Source: Gemmatimonadota bacterium (lineage in GTDB: Bacteria; Gemmatimonadota; Gemmatimonadetes; Longimicrobiales; Gaopeijiaceae). From it: a stretch of 64,000 bases of DNA. The DNA is taken from positions 186,001-250,000 of the forward strand of contig JAJDYN010000029.1 in the NCBI GenBank assembly GCA_022825135.1, given 5' to 3'. Positions 24,668 to 32,749 of this stretch are shown piece by piece. The translations under genes and the position numbers were made by a program. Positions within the stretch are counted from its first letter, which is position 1. The number at the start of each line of letters is the position of its first letter. Below the pieces are notes generated by a model that had not been told where the DNA came from, ran no database searches, and saw nothing but the letters and a program-made list of their open reading frames with translations.

Positions 24668-27600
24668 ATGGACGTCAGTAACCCCTCGCCGGCCATTCGA
24701 GTCCCGCTCCTCACACTCCCATTACTCTGTGCGATCTCCCTCGTCGCGGTGCAGCCCGCCCTCACCGCCCAGGACCCCATCTCCCTCCTTCCCCCCATGG
24801 AGTGGCGCTCGATCGGACCCGACCGCGGCGGACGCTCGATCGCGGTTGCGGGCCACGCCGACCGCCCCTTCGAGTACTACTTCGGCGCGACGGGCGGAGG
24901 GCTCTTCAAGACCACCGACGGCGGGTCCACCTGGACCCCGGTAACCGATGGTCAGGTCGGCAGCGCCTCGGTGGGAGCGGTCGCGATGGCCCCGTCGGAC
25001 CCCGACATCGTCTACATCGGCATGGGCGAGGTGCAGCTGCGCGCCAACGTCCTCCAGGGCGACGGCGTCTATCGCTCGGACGACGGCGGGAAGAGCTGGC
25101 GGCACCTCGGCCTCGCGGAGACCCACGCGATCGGGCGCATCCGCATCCACCCGACCGACCCCGACCGCGTCTACGTGGCGGCGCTCGGCCATCCCTTCGG
25201 GCCCAATTCCGAGCGCGGTGTCTTCCGCACCACCGACGGGGGCAGAACCTGGGAGAAGGTCCTCTTCCGCGACGAACGCACCGGAGCCGTCGACCTGGTC
25301 ATGGACCCGAGCGATCCGGACGTGCTGTACGCGACGCTCTGGCAGGTGTACCGCAAGCCGTGGCGCCTGTGGAGCGGCGGCCAGGGGTCGGGGATCTTCA
25401 AGACCACCGACGGCGGCGACACCTGGACCGAGATCACGCGCAACCCGGGCCTCCCGGACGGCGTCCTCGGCAAGATCACGATCGCCGTTTCCGGCGCGGA
25501 TCCGGACCGGGTTTGGGCGAACCTCGAGGCCGAGCGGGGCGGGCTCTACCGGTCCGACGACGGAGGCCGGTCGTGGGCGTTCATCAACGGCCATCGCGAC
25601 ATCTGGCAGCGCGCCTTCTACTTCCAGCGCCTGGAGGCGGACCCGGTCGACCGCAACACGCTCTACATCCTCAACTTCCGGCTCATGCGCTCGACGGATG
25701 CCGGGAAGACGCTCGAAAGCGTGCCCGAAACCCACGCCGACCATCACGACCTCTGGATCGACCCCACGAATCCCCTGCGGATGATCAACGGCAACGACGG
25801 GGGCGGCGTGGTCACGGTGAACGGGGGCCGGACCTGGACCTCGATGCGGTATCCGACCGCGCAGATCTATCGCCTGACGACGACTTCGGACTTCCCTTAC
25901 CACGTGTGCGGCGCGCAGCAGGACAACTCCACGGCGTGCGTGTCGTCGGAGCCCGGACATCTCCGCAACCCGCGCGGCCCGAGCACGGAGTGGATGTACG
26001 CGGTGGGCGGAGGCGAGATGGGCTACATCGCGCAGCATCCCGCCGACCCCGACATCTTCTACGCCGGCGCGACCAACACGCTAACCCGCTACAACCGGGC
26101 GACCGGCATGGTCACCGACATCCAGCCCTGGCCGCGCATCGTCATGGGCGAGCCCGCGCGCGACATGCCCGAGCGGTGGAACTGGACCTACCCCATCGTC
26201 GTGGCGCCGACGGCCCCACACGCGCTGTACGTCGGATCGCAGCACCTGTGGCGATCCCTCGATGACGGGAAGTCGTGGGAGAAGATCAGCCCCGATCTGA
26301 CGCGAGCCGAGCCGGAAACGCTCGATGACTCCGGCGGCCCGATCGTCAAGGACCAGGACGGACCCGAGATCTACGGCACGCTCTACGCGATCACGCCTTC
26401 GCCGCATGAAGCGGAGACGATCTGGACAGGCTCGGACGACGGGCTCCTGCACGTCACGCGCGATGGCGGCGGGCGCTGGCGCGACGTGACCCCTCCTGAC
26501 ATGCCCGCGCACACGCGCGTGATGACGGTGGAAGTGTCGCCGCACGACGCCGGGAGCGCGTTCGTAGCCGGGATCCGGTATGAGATGGACGACCGGGCGC
26601 CGTACGCGTGGAAGACCGACGACTACGGTGCGACCTGGACCCGGATCAGCGAGGGCATCCCGGCTGGTGCCTTCGTGCGGGTCGTTCGGGAGGATCCGAA
26701 GCGTGCCGGGCTCCTGTACGCGGGCACCGAGCACGGCGTCTTCGTTTCCTTCGACGGCGGCGCGCACTGGAGCGACCTCTCGTTCCACCTGCCGGACACA
26801 CCCGTCACCGGGCTCTCGGTCGAGGAGCGAGACCTGGTGATCAGCACCCACGGCCGCTCCTTCTGGATCCTCGACGACATCGAGACACTGCGGCAGTTGA
26901 ACGCGGATGTCGCAAGCGCCGACGTGCACCTCTTCCAGCCGGCGGACGCGATTCGCCGATCGGTCCCTGCGGTAATCGACTTCCGGGTGGGCCAGCCGGC
27001 GGCAGAGGGGCGGAGGGCTCGCCTCGACATCCTCACCGACGACGGAGACCACGTTCGCACCCTCATCGACGAGACCGTGGTTTCGGGCACCCAGCGGGCC
27101 CGCTGGAACCTCCGCTATCCGGGCGCGGTGACCTTCGACGGCATCGTCCTTGAGGGCGGCAACCCGGCCGTGGGCCCTTGGGCGCCCCCGGGTCGCTACC
27201 GGGCGCGGCTCACCGTCGATGGCACGACCCGGGAGGCCGCCTTCCAGGTGCTCCCGGATCCGAGACTCGAGGACATCCCCGCCACCGCCTTCACCAACCA
27301 GTTCCGCCTGGCCATGGCGATCCGCGACGCCGAGAGCCGGGCGAACACGAGCGTGCTGCTGGCGCGCGACCTGCGCGCCCAGATCGACGCGATCGTCGCC
27401 GAGAGCGATGACGCCGGCCTCAGCGACGAAGCGTCCGGCTTCGCGGCGGGGATCGAGACCGTCGCGGGAGAGCTCTACCAGCTCAGGAACCAGAGCCCGA
27501 AGGACAAGATCGCCTTCCCCATCAAGCTGAACGATCGCCTGACCGGCCTGCGCAGCCACCTGGAGCGGGGCGACGGCACGCCCATCGACGCGTACCAGGC

Positions 27601-27751
27601 CGTCTTCGACGAACTGTCGGCGGAGCTGGAGGCGCAGCTGCGTATCCTCGAGCGGATGCTCGGCGACGATTTGCCACGCCTGAACCGGCGGCTCGCGGAC
27701 GCGGGGCTCCCTCAGGTGGTGGTCAGGGAGGCGCTGATCGCGGACGGGTGA
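24668..27751 (+). CDS. Secreted VPS10/sortilin-like BNR-repeat protein (paralogue)
   Basis: The protein is 1027 residues with a signal peptide (LLTLPLLCAISLVAV...LTAQ). BNR/Asp-box repeats cover about residues 45-740 (TTDGGSTWTPV, SDDGGKSWRHL, TTDGGRTWEKV, TTDGGDTWTEI, SDDGGRSWAFI, TRDGGGRWRDV). A FlgD-like beta domain (ILTDDGDHVRTLI) and a helical tail with YQLRNQSPKDKIAFPIK close the protein, as in the paralogue at 14410-17619. The role is unknown, probably extracellular binding or processing. Its 3' end overlaps the convergent vapC by 29 bp. Confidence 0.92.
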   Translation: MDVSNPSPAIRVPLLTLPLLCAISLVAVQPALTAQDPISLLPPMEWRSIGPDRGGRSIAVAGHADRPFEYYFGATGGGLFKTTDGGSTWTPVTDGQVGSASVGAVAMAPSDPDIVYIGMGEVQLRANVLQGDGVYRSDDGGKSWRHLGLAETHAIGRIRIHPTDPDRVYVAALGHPFGPNSERGVFRTTDGGRTWEKVLFRDERTGAVDLVMDPSDPDVLYATLWQVYRKPWRLWSGGQGSGIFKTTDGGDTWTEITRNPGLPDGVLGKITIAVSGADPDRVWANLEAERGGLYRSDDGGRSWAFINGHRDIWQRAFYFQRLEADPVDRNTLYILNFRLMRSTDAGKTLESVPETHADHHDLWIDPTNPLRMINGNDGGGVVTVNGGRTWTSMRYPTAQIYRLTTTSDFPYHVCGAQQDNSTACVSSEPGHLRNPRGPSTEWMYAVGGGEMGYIAQHPADPDIFYAGATNTLTRYNRATGMVTDIQPWPRIVMGEPARDMPERWNWTYPIVVAPTAPHALYVGSQHLWRSLDDGKSWEKISPDLTRAEPETLDDSGGPIVKDQDGPEIYGTLYAITPSPHEAETIWTGSDDGLLHVTRDGGGRWRDVTPPDMPAHTRVMTVEVSPHDAGSAFVAGIRYEMDDRAPYAWKTDDYGATWTRISEGIPAGAFVRVVREDPKRAGLLYAGTEHGVFVSFDGGAHWSDLSFHLPDTPVTGLSVEERDLVISTHGRSFWILDDIETLRQLNADVASADVHLFQPADAIRRSVPAVIDFRVGQPAAEGRRARLDILTDDGDHVRTLIDETVVSGTQRARWNLRYPGAVTFDGIVLEGGNPAVGPWAPPGRYRARLTVDGTTREAAFQVLPDPRLEDIPATAFTNQFRLAMAIRDAESRANTSVLLARDLRAQIDAIVAESDDAGLSDEASGFAAGIETVAGELYQLRNQSPKDKIAFPIKLNDRLTGLRSHLERGDGTPIDAYQAVFDELSAELEAQLRILERMLGDDLPRLNRRLADAGLPQVVVREALIADG

Positions 27752-28160
27752 GCGACCCAGGCTCGAATGGGTTCAGCCAGGCAACCCCCAATCGCCGGAA
27801 GTCGCGGACGTTACGCGTTACGACGGTCAACTTGTGGGTCACGGCCGTGGCCGCGATCATCGCGTCCTCAAGGAGCGCGCGCGGGCGGCGATGTTTGATC
27901 CGCGCCCACTCCCGGAATGCATCGGCGTCCATCGGGAGGACCCCGTACGAGGCGATGATGTCATCGAGCCAGGCCGCCAATCGCCGCGCCTTCCGCGGAT
28001 CCCGGCCACGAACGTTCTCGATCCCGGCCTGAATCTCGCCCACCGTGACCGCGGACATGAAGAGGCGGTCGGCCGGCGCCGCCTCGACCCAGCGCACGAC
28101 GGAAGGATCGGGCTTCGGCCGTCGCAGCTCCGACACGACGTTGGTGTCCAGGAGGTACAT
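27723..28160 (-). CDS. vapC: VapC-type PIN-domain toxin
   Basis: The 145-residue protein has all PIN landmarks: LLDTNVVSELRR (Asp5), VGEIQAGIE (Glu about 43), LLEDAMIAATA (acidic pair near 98-99) and TVVTRNVRDF (Asp about 119). The family cleaves RNA with a metal cofactor, commonly initiator tRNA or rRNA. The antitoxin gene ends four bases upstream. The C-terminal extension PGSLTRPRSAPP lies in the 29-bp overlap with the convergent BNR gene. Confidence 0.93.
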   Translation of the reverse strand: MYLLDTNVVSELRRPKPDPSVVRWVEAAPADRLFMSAVTVGEIQAGIENVRGRDPRKARRLAAWLDDIIASYGVLPMDADAFREWARIKHRRPRALLEDAMIAATAVTHKLTVVTRNVRDFRRLGVAWLNPFEPGSLTRPRSAPP

Positions 28161-28164
28161 GGAT

Positions 28165-28425
28165 CTACTCGAGCGGCGGAAGGGCCCGGTGGCGATGTTC
28201 CTGCCGCCGGAGAATCAGGTCCTCCGTACGAGCCTCCGGCGCAAGCAGCAACTCCTTCAGATTTCGCCGCGCCAGCTTCTGCAACCGGCGCCAGTGGTCG
28301 ACGGAAACCAGCACCGCGGCCTCGACGCCTCGCTTGGTCACGAGCTGCGGGCCTTCCGACACGCTCGATTCCAGCATCTCGCTGAAGCGCGCCTTGGCTT
28401 CCTGAACCTGCCAGACTCTGGTCAA
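28165..28425 (-). CDS. Phd/YefM-type antitoxin
   Basis: The 86-residue protein begins VWQVQEAKARFSEMLESSV and continues GPQLVTKRGVEAAVLVS, the classical Phd/YefM N-terminal fold that binds DNA and dimerises. The C-terminal part (LKELLLAPEARTEDL) should wrap the VapC toxin. An ideal palindrome at 28453-28470, 28 bp upstream of the start, is the likely autoregulatory operator. Confidence 0.9.
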   Translation of the reverse strand: MTRVWQVQEAKARFSEMLESSVSEGPQLVTKRGVEAAVLVSVDHWRRLQKLARRNLKELLLAPEARTEDLILRRQEHRHRALPPLE

Positions 28426-28452
28426 GCATCCTCCAAGCCATCGATCGCCAAT

Positions 28453-28470
28453 CTAACTAGTCATAAGACT
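28453..28470. promoter_or_regulatory. Palindromic operator of the Phd/VapC module
   Basis: ACTAGTC-ATAA-GACTAGT is a perfect 7-bp inverted repeat with a 4-bp spacer, strikingly AT-rich for this genome. It sits just upstream of the antitoxin start on the minus strand, where Phd-family antitoxins bind. Promoter hexamers probably overlap it, but I cannot assign them firmly. Confidence 0.65.
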
Positions 28471-28625
28471 AGTCTGTTCGATGAGGACGATCAACCGCGA
28501 CTCGCCACCGGGGGATCCCGGAGAATCCGGTTCGGTCCCGGCCCATCACGGGATCATCTCCGACGTACCGCCGTACTTCTATCTGGATCGTCTGTCTTTT
28601 CCGCCAGCAGCCGGAACCGTCCTCC

Positions 28626-29459
28626 GTGAATACCGAATCCCTCACAGTCGCCCTCATCACCGACGTCTTCCCGACACGGGGGGACGAGGAGCGGCTGCTG
28701 GATCACCTGCGTGAGGCGCGGGCGCGCGGAGCGAAGCTTGCGGTCCTCCCCGAATTGCCGCTCAACCGCTGGGCTCCCTTGAGCAAGGTTCCGTCGGACG
28801 CCGACGCCGAGCCTCGGTACGGTCCCCGGGAGAGCGCCATGGCCGTGGCCGCGCGCGCGACCGGGCTGGCGGTGCTGGGCGGCGCCATAGTGCGCGATCC
28901 GGGGAACGGTCGCCGGCACAACACCGCAGTGCTCTTCGACGCCACCGGCGAAGAGCTGCTGCGCTACCGCAAGATTCACCTGCCCGACGAGGAGGGCTAC
29001 TGGGAGGCACACCACTACCGGGCGGGCGGGGAATTGCAGGCGCCGGTGGACGTGGGCGGATTCGGCATCGGGGTGCAGGTGTGCTCGGACGCCAACCGTC
29101 CTCAGGGATGCAACGCGCTCGCCGCCATGGGCGCAGACGCCATTCTCCTGCCACGCGCCACCCCGGCGGAAACCTACCCGCGCTGGCGGCTGGTGCTGCG
29201 GGCGAACGCGGTCACCAGCTGCGCCTACGTGATCTCGGTGAACCGGCCCGGGACCCGTTCGCAGGGGGTCGTCGGAGGACCGTCGATGGTCGCGGACCCT
29301 GCGGGTGACGTGCTGCTCGAAACCACCGACCCGGTGGCGACCGTCACCCTGGAAAAGGCGGTCCTGGAGCGCGCCCGCAAGGAGTACCCGGGATACCTTG
29401 ACGTGCGGCCCAAGGTCTACGAGCACGCCTGGCGGCAGGCGCGGAAGACCTCCAACTGA
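28626..29459 (+). CDS. Carbon-nitrogen hydrolase (nitrilase superfamily)
   Basis: The protein is 277 residues from a GTG start. The catalytic triad of the superfamily is visible: Glu in AVLPELPLNRW (about 43), Lys in LRYRKIHLPDEEG (about 118) and Cys in VGVQVCSDANRPQG-type context (about 156). The enzymes hydrolyse nitriles, amides, N-carbamoyl compounds or similar; the CSD-N-R context does not define the substrate for me. No signal peptide is present. The gene stands alone between the toxin module and a DUF1640-like gene. Confidence 0.9.
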   Translation: MNTESLTVALITDVFPTRGDEERLLDHLREARARGAKLAVLPELPLNRWAPLSKVPSDADAEPRYGPRESAMAVAARATGLAVLGGAIVRDPGNGRRHNTAVLFDATGEELLRYRKIHLPDEEGYWEAHHYRAGGELQAPVDVGGFGIGVQVCSDANRPQGCNALAAMGADAILLPRATPAETYPRWRLVLRANAVTSCAYVISVNRPGTRSQGVVGGPSMVADPAGDVLLETTDPVATVTLEKAVLERARKEYPGYLDVRPKVYEHAWRQARKTSN

Positions 29460-29460
29460 C

Positions 29461-29475
29461 CCCATTCCGCCATTC
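29461..29475. promoter_or_regulatory. Upstream element shared by the two DUF1640-like genes (copy 2)
   Basis: The 15-base CCCATTCCGCCATTC is identical to 23936-23950 and begins two bases after the nitrilase stop, 173 bp before the ATG of the second DUF1640-like gene. Confidence 0.4.
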
Positions 29476-29633
29476 CATCGCCCCGCGGTAGAAACGAGCT
29501 TTCGACTCGTCCGGCAGCGAAGTGCGTCGACTTCAGGCAATGAAGCCCCTGTCGTACGGCGGCGACACCTCGCGGGCGCTATGCGGATGTCCAGCGGGAG
29601 TCCTGACCTTGCTGCGATGGAAGAGGGGGCCAC

Positions 29634-30278
29634 ATGTTTGATGCCATGGAACCGATCGGGCTCGATACGCTTAAGGCAACCAGGGCTCTGCAGGCGGCCG
29701 GCTTTGACGCGGCCCAGGCGGAGGTCCTGGTTACCGTGTTCGGCGGCCCTGTCCCGGGCAACGTCGCCACCAGAGAGGACTTTCGGGATCTCCGCGCCGA
29801 ATTCCGCGACTTCCGAACCGAAATCAAGGAAGACTTCGAACAGCTTCGTGTCGAAACCAGGACCGAGATCGCCAGCCTCCGAACCGACCTCAAGACCGAG
29901 ATCGCCAGCCTCCGAACCGAGTTCAAGACCGAGATCGCCAGTGTCCGAACCGACCTCAAGACCGAGATCGCCAGTGTCCGAACCGAGATCGAGGGCGTCC
30001 GAACCGAGCTCAAGGCCGAGATCGCCAGTGTCCGAACCGAGATCGAGGGCGTCCGAACCGAGCTCAAGGCCGAAACCGGACAGCTGCGCGATGAGTCGGC
30101 TGGGATGAGAAGCGACATTGCGCGACTGAGCCGTGAAGTAGGGGACATTCGGCGCGATGTGGCGGAACTCCGGCGGGGGCTCGACGAACACGTCACGAAA
30201 GCGCAGATGTACGGCTTGCTGCTCGTTCAGGCGACGGTAATCGTTGGCCTGATCGTTGGATTACAACAGCTGCTCTAG
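29634..30278 (+). CDS. DUF1640-like coiled-coil membrane protein (copy 2, repeat-expanded)
   Basis: The protein is 214 residues. The N-terminal module (GLDTLKATRALQAAGFDAAQ) and C-terminal anchor (LLVQATVIVGLIVGLQQLL) match copy 1 closely. The coiled coil is longer: residues 77-145 consist of near-identical 11-residue units such as TEIASLRTDLK and TEIASVRTEIE, encoded by a DNA tandem repeat. An uninterrupted hendecad pattern predicts a straight parallel coiled coil. Function unknown. Confidence 0.86.
   Translation: MFDAMEPIGLDTLKATRALQAAGFDAAQAEVLVTVFGGPVPGNVATREDFRDLRAEFRDFRTEIKEDFEQLRVETRTEIASLRTDLKTEIASLRTEFKTEIASVRTDLKTEIASVRTEIEGVRTELKAEIASVRTEIEGVRTELKAETGQLRDESAGMRSDIARLSREVGDIRRDVAELRRGLDEHVTKAQMYGLLLVQATVIVGLIVGLQQLL
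29862..30068 (+). repeat. In-frame 33-bp / 54-bp tandem repeat in the DUF1640-like gene
   Basis: Three 33-bp units (29862-29894, 29895-29927, 29928-29960) are followed by two 54-bp units (29961-30014 and 30015-30068), each a 33-bp unit plus a 21-bp piece GGCGTCCGAACCGAGCTCAAG shortened. All lengths are multiples of three, so copy-number change would keep the frame. Units differ by only a few bases, implying recent expansion or homogenisation. Confidence 0.85.
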
Positions 30279-30286
30279 CCGCCTCC

Positions 30287-31894
30287 CTACCCGAACCGCA
30301 CCCCCTGCGCCAGTGGCAGTTCCGGACTCCAGTTGACCGTGTTGGTCTGGCGCCGCATGTAGGCCTTCCACGCGTCGGAGCCTGACTCGCGGCCGCCCCC
30401 GGTCTCCTTCTCGCCCCCGAAGGCGCCCCCGATCTCGGCGCCGCTGGTCCCGATGTTGACGTTGGCGATGCCGCAGTCGCTGCCGCGATGGGAGAGGAAG
30501 AGTTCCGCCTCGCGCATGTGCTCGGTGAAGATTGCGGACGAGAGCCCCTGGGGCACGTCGTTGTGCTGGGCGATGGCCTCGGCGACCTCGTCCACCGCCT
30601 GCGCCGGGTTCGCATCCGCGCTCCCGTAACCCAGCATGTACAGGATTGGCGCGAAGGTCTCCTCCTGCACGATGTCGAACTCGTTGCGGGCGCGGGCGAT
30701 GCAGGGGGTGACGTAGTGGCCGCCGGGGAAGTCCGGGCCGTCAAGCCGCTCGCCCCCGCAGAGGATATCGCCCCCCTCCTCCGCGACCCGCCGCACCGCG
30801 CCCTCCAGGTCGGCGACCGCCTGGTGGTTCACCACCGGGCCCATGAGCGTCGCCGCGTCGCGCGGGTCGCCGATGCGCACGTCGCTGTAGGCGGACACCA
30901 GCCGCCGTTCGAGCTCCGCGCGGATGGATTCGTGCGCGATGATGCGGCGGGTGCTGGTGCAGCGCTGCCCGGCCGTGCCCACCGATCCGAAGAGGATGGC
31001 GGGGAGCACCAGGTCCATGTTGGCGTGCGGGGTTACGATGATCGCGTTGTTGCCGCCCAGCTCGAGGATGGTGCGCCCCAGCCTTTTGCCCACCACCTGG
31101 GCCACCCGGTAGCCCATCCGGCAGCTGCCGGTGGCCGACACCAGCGGGATGCGCCTGTCGTGCAGGAGCCGGTCGCCGACGGTGGAGCCCCGCCCGACCA
31201 CCAGCGAAAAGATGGCTGGGTCGTAGCCGTTCTCGCGCGCGACCTCTCCCGCGATGCGGGTGCACGCGATCGCCGTCAGCGGAGTCTGACTCGACGGCTT
31301 CCACAGGGTCGCGTCCCCGCACACCGCCGCGATGGCGGCGTTCCAACTCCACACCGCCACCGGGAAGTTGAAGGCGGAAATCACGCCCACCACGCCCAGC
31401 GGGTGCCACTGCTCGAACATGCGGTGGTCCGGGCGCTCGGAATGCATGGAGAGCCCGTAGAGCTGCCGCGAGAGACCGGTCGCGAAGTCGCAGATGTCGA
31501 TCATCTCCTGCACTTCGCCCTCGCCCTCGGTGAGGATCTTGCCCATCTCGAGGGTGACCAGCGCGCCCAGCTCCGCCTTGTGCCGCCGCAGCCGGTCGCC
31601 GATCTGGCGCACCACCTCGCCGCGCTTGGGAGCCGGCACCGTCCGCCACTGGAGGAATGCCTCGTGCGCCCGTGTGACGATGCGGTCGTACTCCTCCTCG
31701 GTGACCTGGCGCACGGTCGCGATGCGCGAACCGTCGATGGGGGTATGGACCTCGAGCTCGGGCCCGGAACCCATCCACTCGCCGGCGAAACCGCCCGGAT
31801 TCACATCTTCGAGTCCCAGCGCCGCCAGGAGGCGGGCGCTGCGGGAGGTGGTTGCGGCCGAAGGCGCCGGCGTGGTCATGGTTGTGGGGTTCAT
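30287..31894 (-). CDS. amaB: ALDH7-family aldehyde dehydrogenase (aminoadipate-semialdehyde type)
   Basis: The protein is 535 residues. Catalytic Cys312 is in GTAGQRCTST, Glu278 in ILELGGNNA and the oxyanion Asn176 in ISAFNFPVA. The C-terminal region SHRGSDCGIANVNIGTSGAE and EIGGAFGGEKETGGGRE are hallmarks of the ALDH7/antiquitin group, which oxidises alpha-aminoadipate semialdehyde/piperideine-6-carboxylate in lysine catabolism. The subfamily is fairly secure; the physiological substrate is inferred. Two ATGs (31894, 31879) are available. The convergent DUF1640-like gene ends eight bases away. Confidence 0.88.
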   Translation of the reverse strand: MNPTTMTTPAPSAATTSRSARLLAALGLEDVNPGGFAGEWMGSGPELEVHTPIDGSRIATVRQVTEEEYDRIVTRAHEAFLQWRTVPAPKRGEVVRQIGDRLRRHKAELGALVTLEMGKILTEGEGEVQEMIDICDFATGLSRQLYGLSMHSERPDHRMFEQWHPLGVVGVISAFNFPVAVWSWNAAIAAVCGDATLWKPSSQTPLTAIACTRIAGEVARENGYDPAIFSLVVGRGSTVGDRLLHDRRIPLVSATGSCRMGYRVAQVVGKRLGRTILELGGNNAIIVTPHANMDLVLPAILFGSVGTAGQRCTSTRRIIAHESIRAELERRLVSAYSDVRIGDPRDAATLMGPVVNHQAVADLEGAVRRVAEEGGDILCGGERLDGPDFPGGHYVTPCIARARNEFDIVQEETFAPILYMLGYGSADANPAQAVDEVAEAIAQHNDVPQGLSSAIFTEHMREAELFLSHRGSDCGIANVNIGTSGAEIGGAFGGEKETGGGRESGSDAWKAYMRRQTNTVNWSPELPLAQGVRFG

Positions 31895-31901
31895 CGTCTT
31901 T

Positions 31902-32717
31902 CTATCGCCCTTGCGTCAGTTCGCGGATCTGGCGCACCGCGGCCTCCACCTTGAGCTGGATGCCCATTCGGCCGTAGACCACGGAAGCCTTGGTGGGATC
32001 GCCGGAAACGCCGCTGCCCTCGTACCCGCCCCCGGGGGCGAGTTCCCCCTGACGGATGTGCTCGGGCGCGATGTAGAGAAGCTGGGACGTGTCGCTGATG
32101 CCGGCATGCCCGCCGATGGTCGCCGCGTCGTAGCCGTGCTCCTCCATGAGCCAGTCACGGAAGCCGTTGCCCGAGTAGTAATCGCCCACGAAGAGGACCC
32201 GGCCCTCCTTTCCCGCGGCTGCCCACTCCTCGTTCAGCATCTCCGACACCGTGCGCATGCCGTTCTGGTTTCCGCCGCTGTCGCCGATGAAGACGATGTC
32301 GGTGAAGCCGTGCACCTCGAGGCTCCGGGCCGCGTATTCGAGCAGCTTCATGAAGTGCTCGTTGGGAAGGGTGATCGCCCCGGCGTAGCGCATGTGGCCG
32401 GTGGGCCCGTCGGGCCCGTCGATGGCGCCTTCGGGAACATAGGCGATGACCGGCGCCACCAGCGCGTTGCCCAGTTCGCGCGCGATCAGGTCCGACGCGT
32501 GGTTGATGATGAACTTGTGCTTGCCGAGCACCATGTGGGGCCCGTTCTGCTCCGTGCCGGCGGTGGGCACGATGATGGTGGTGACCCCCTCGTCGATGGC
32601 GGCCCGCACCTCGGTCCAGGTCAGCTCGTCGAGGAAGACGGTGTTGGGCCGCTGCGCGGCGGCGGCGCTCGCGGTCACGAGCACGGCGAGAGCGGCGGAT
32701 GTGAGCGTGCGAATCAT
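31902..32717 (-). CDS. Secreted creatininase-family protein
   Basis: The ATG at 32717 has a perfect GGAGG five bases upstream and opens a signal peptide (LTSAALAVLVTASAAAAQ), giving 271 residues; a longer in-frame start at 32771 has neither. Family motifs present: VPTAGTEQNGPHMVLGKH with metal-type Glu and His, IGDSGGNQNG, and GGHAGISDTSQLL. Creatininase-fold enzymes hydrolyse cyclic or formamide-type amide bonds; members include creatinine amidohydrolase and mycofactocin or riboflavin-pathway relatives. The signal peptide places this one outside the cytoplasm. It lies seven bases upstream of the ALDH gene on the same strand. Confidence 0.9.
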   Translation of the reverse strand: MIRTLTSAALAVLVTASAAAAQRPNTVFLDELTWTEVRAAIDEGVTTIIVPTAGTEQNGPHMVLGKHKFIINHASDLIARELGNALVAPVIAYVPEGAIDGPDGPTGHMRYAGAITLPNEHFMKLLEYAARSLEVHGFTDIVFIGDSGGNQNGMRTVSEMLNEEWAAAGKEGRVLFVGDYYSGNGFRDWLMEEHGYDAATIGGHAGISDTSQLLYIAPEHIRQGELAPGGGYEGSGVSGDPTKASVVYGRMGIQLKVEAAVRQIRELTQGR

Positions 32718-32749
32718 GGGGTCCTCCGGTATGCGCGTGAGCGATGTCT

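Noticed and set aside
29862-30068. CRISPR-like direct repeats
   Set aside because: Units are contiguous without spacers and in frame with a coding sequence.
28554-30191. Minus-strand frame with repeated LGSDALDLGSDTGDLG peptide
   Set aside because: The repetition only mirrors the hendecad tandem repeat of the real DUF1640-like gene on the other strand.
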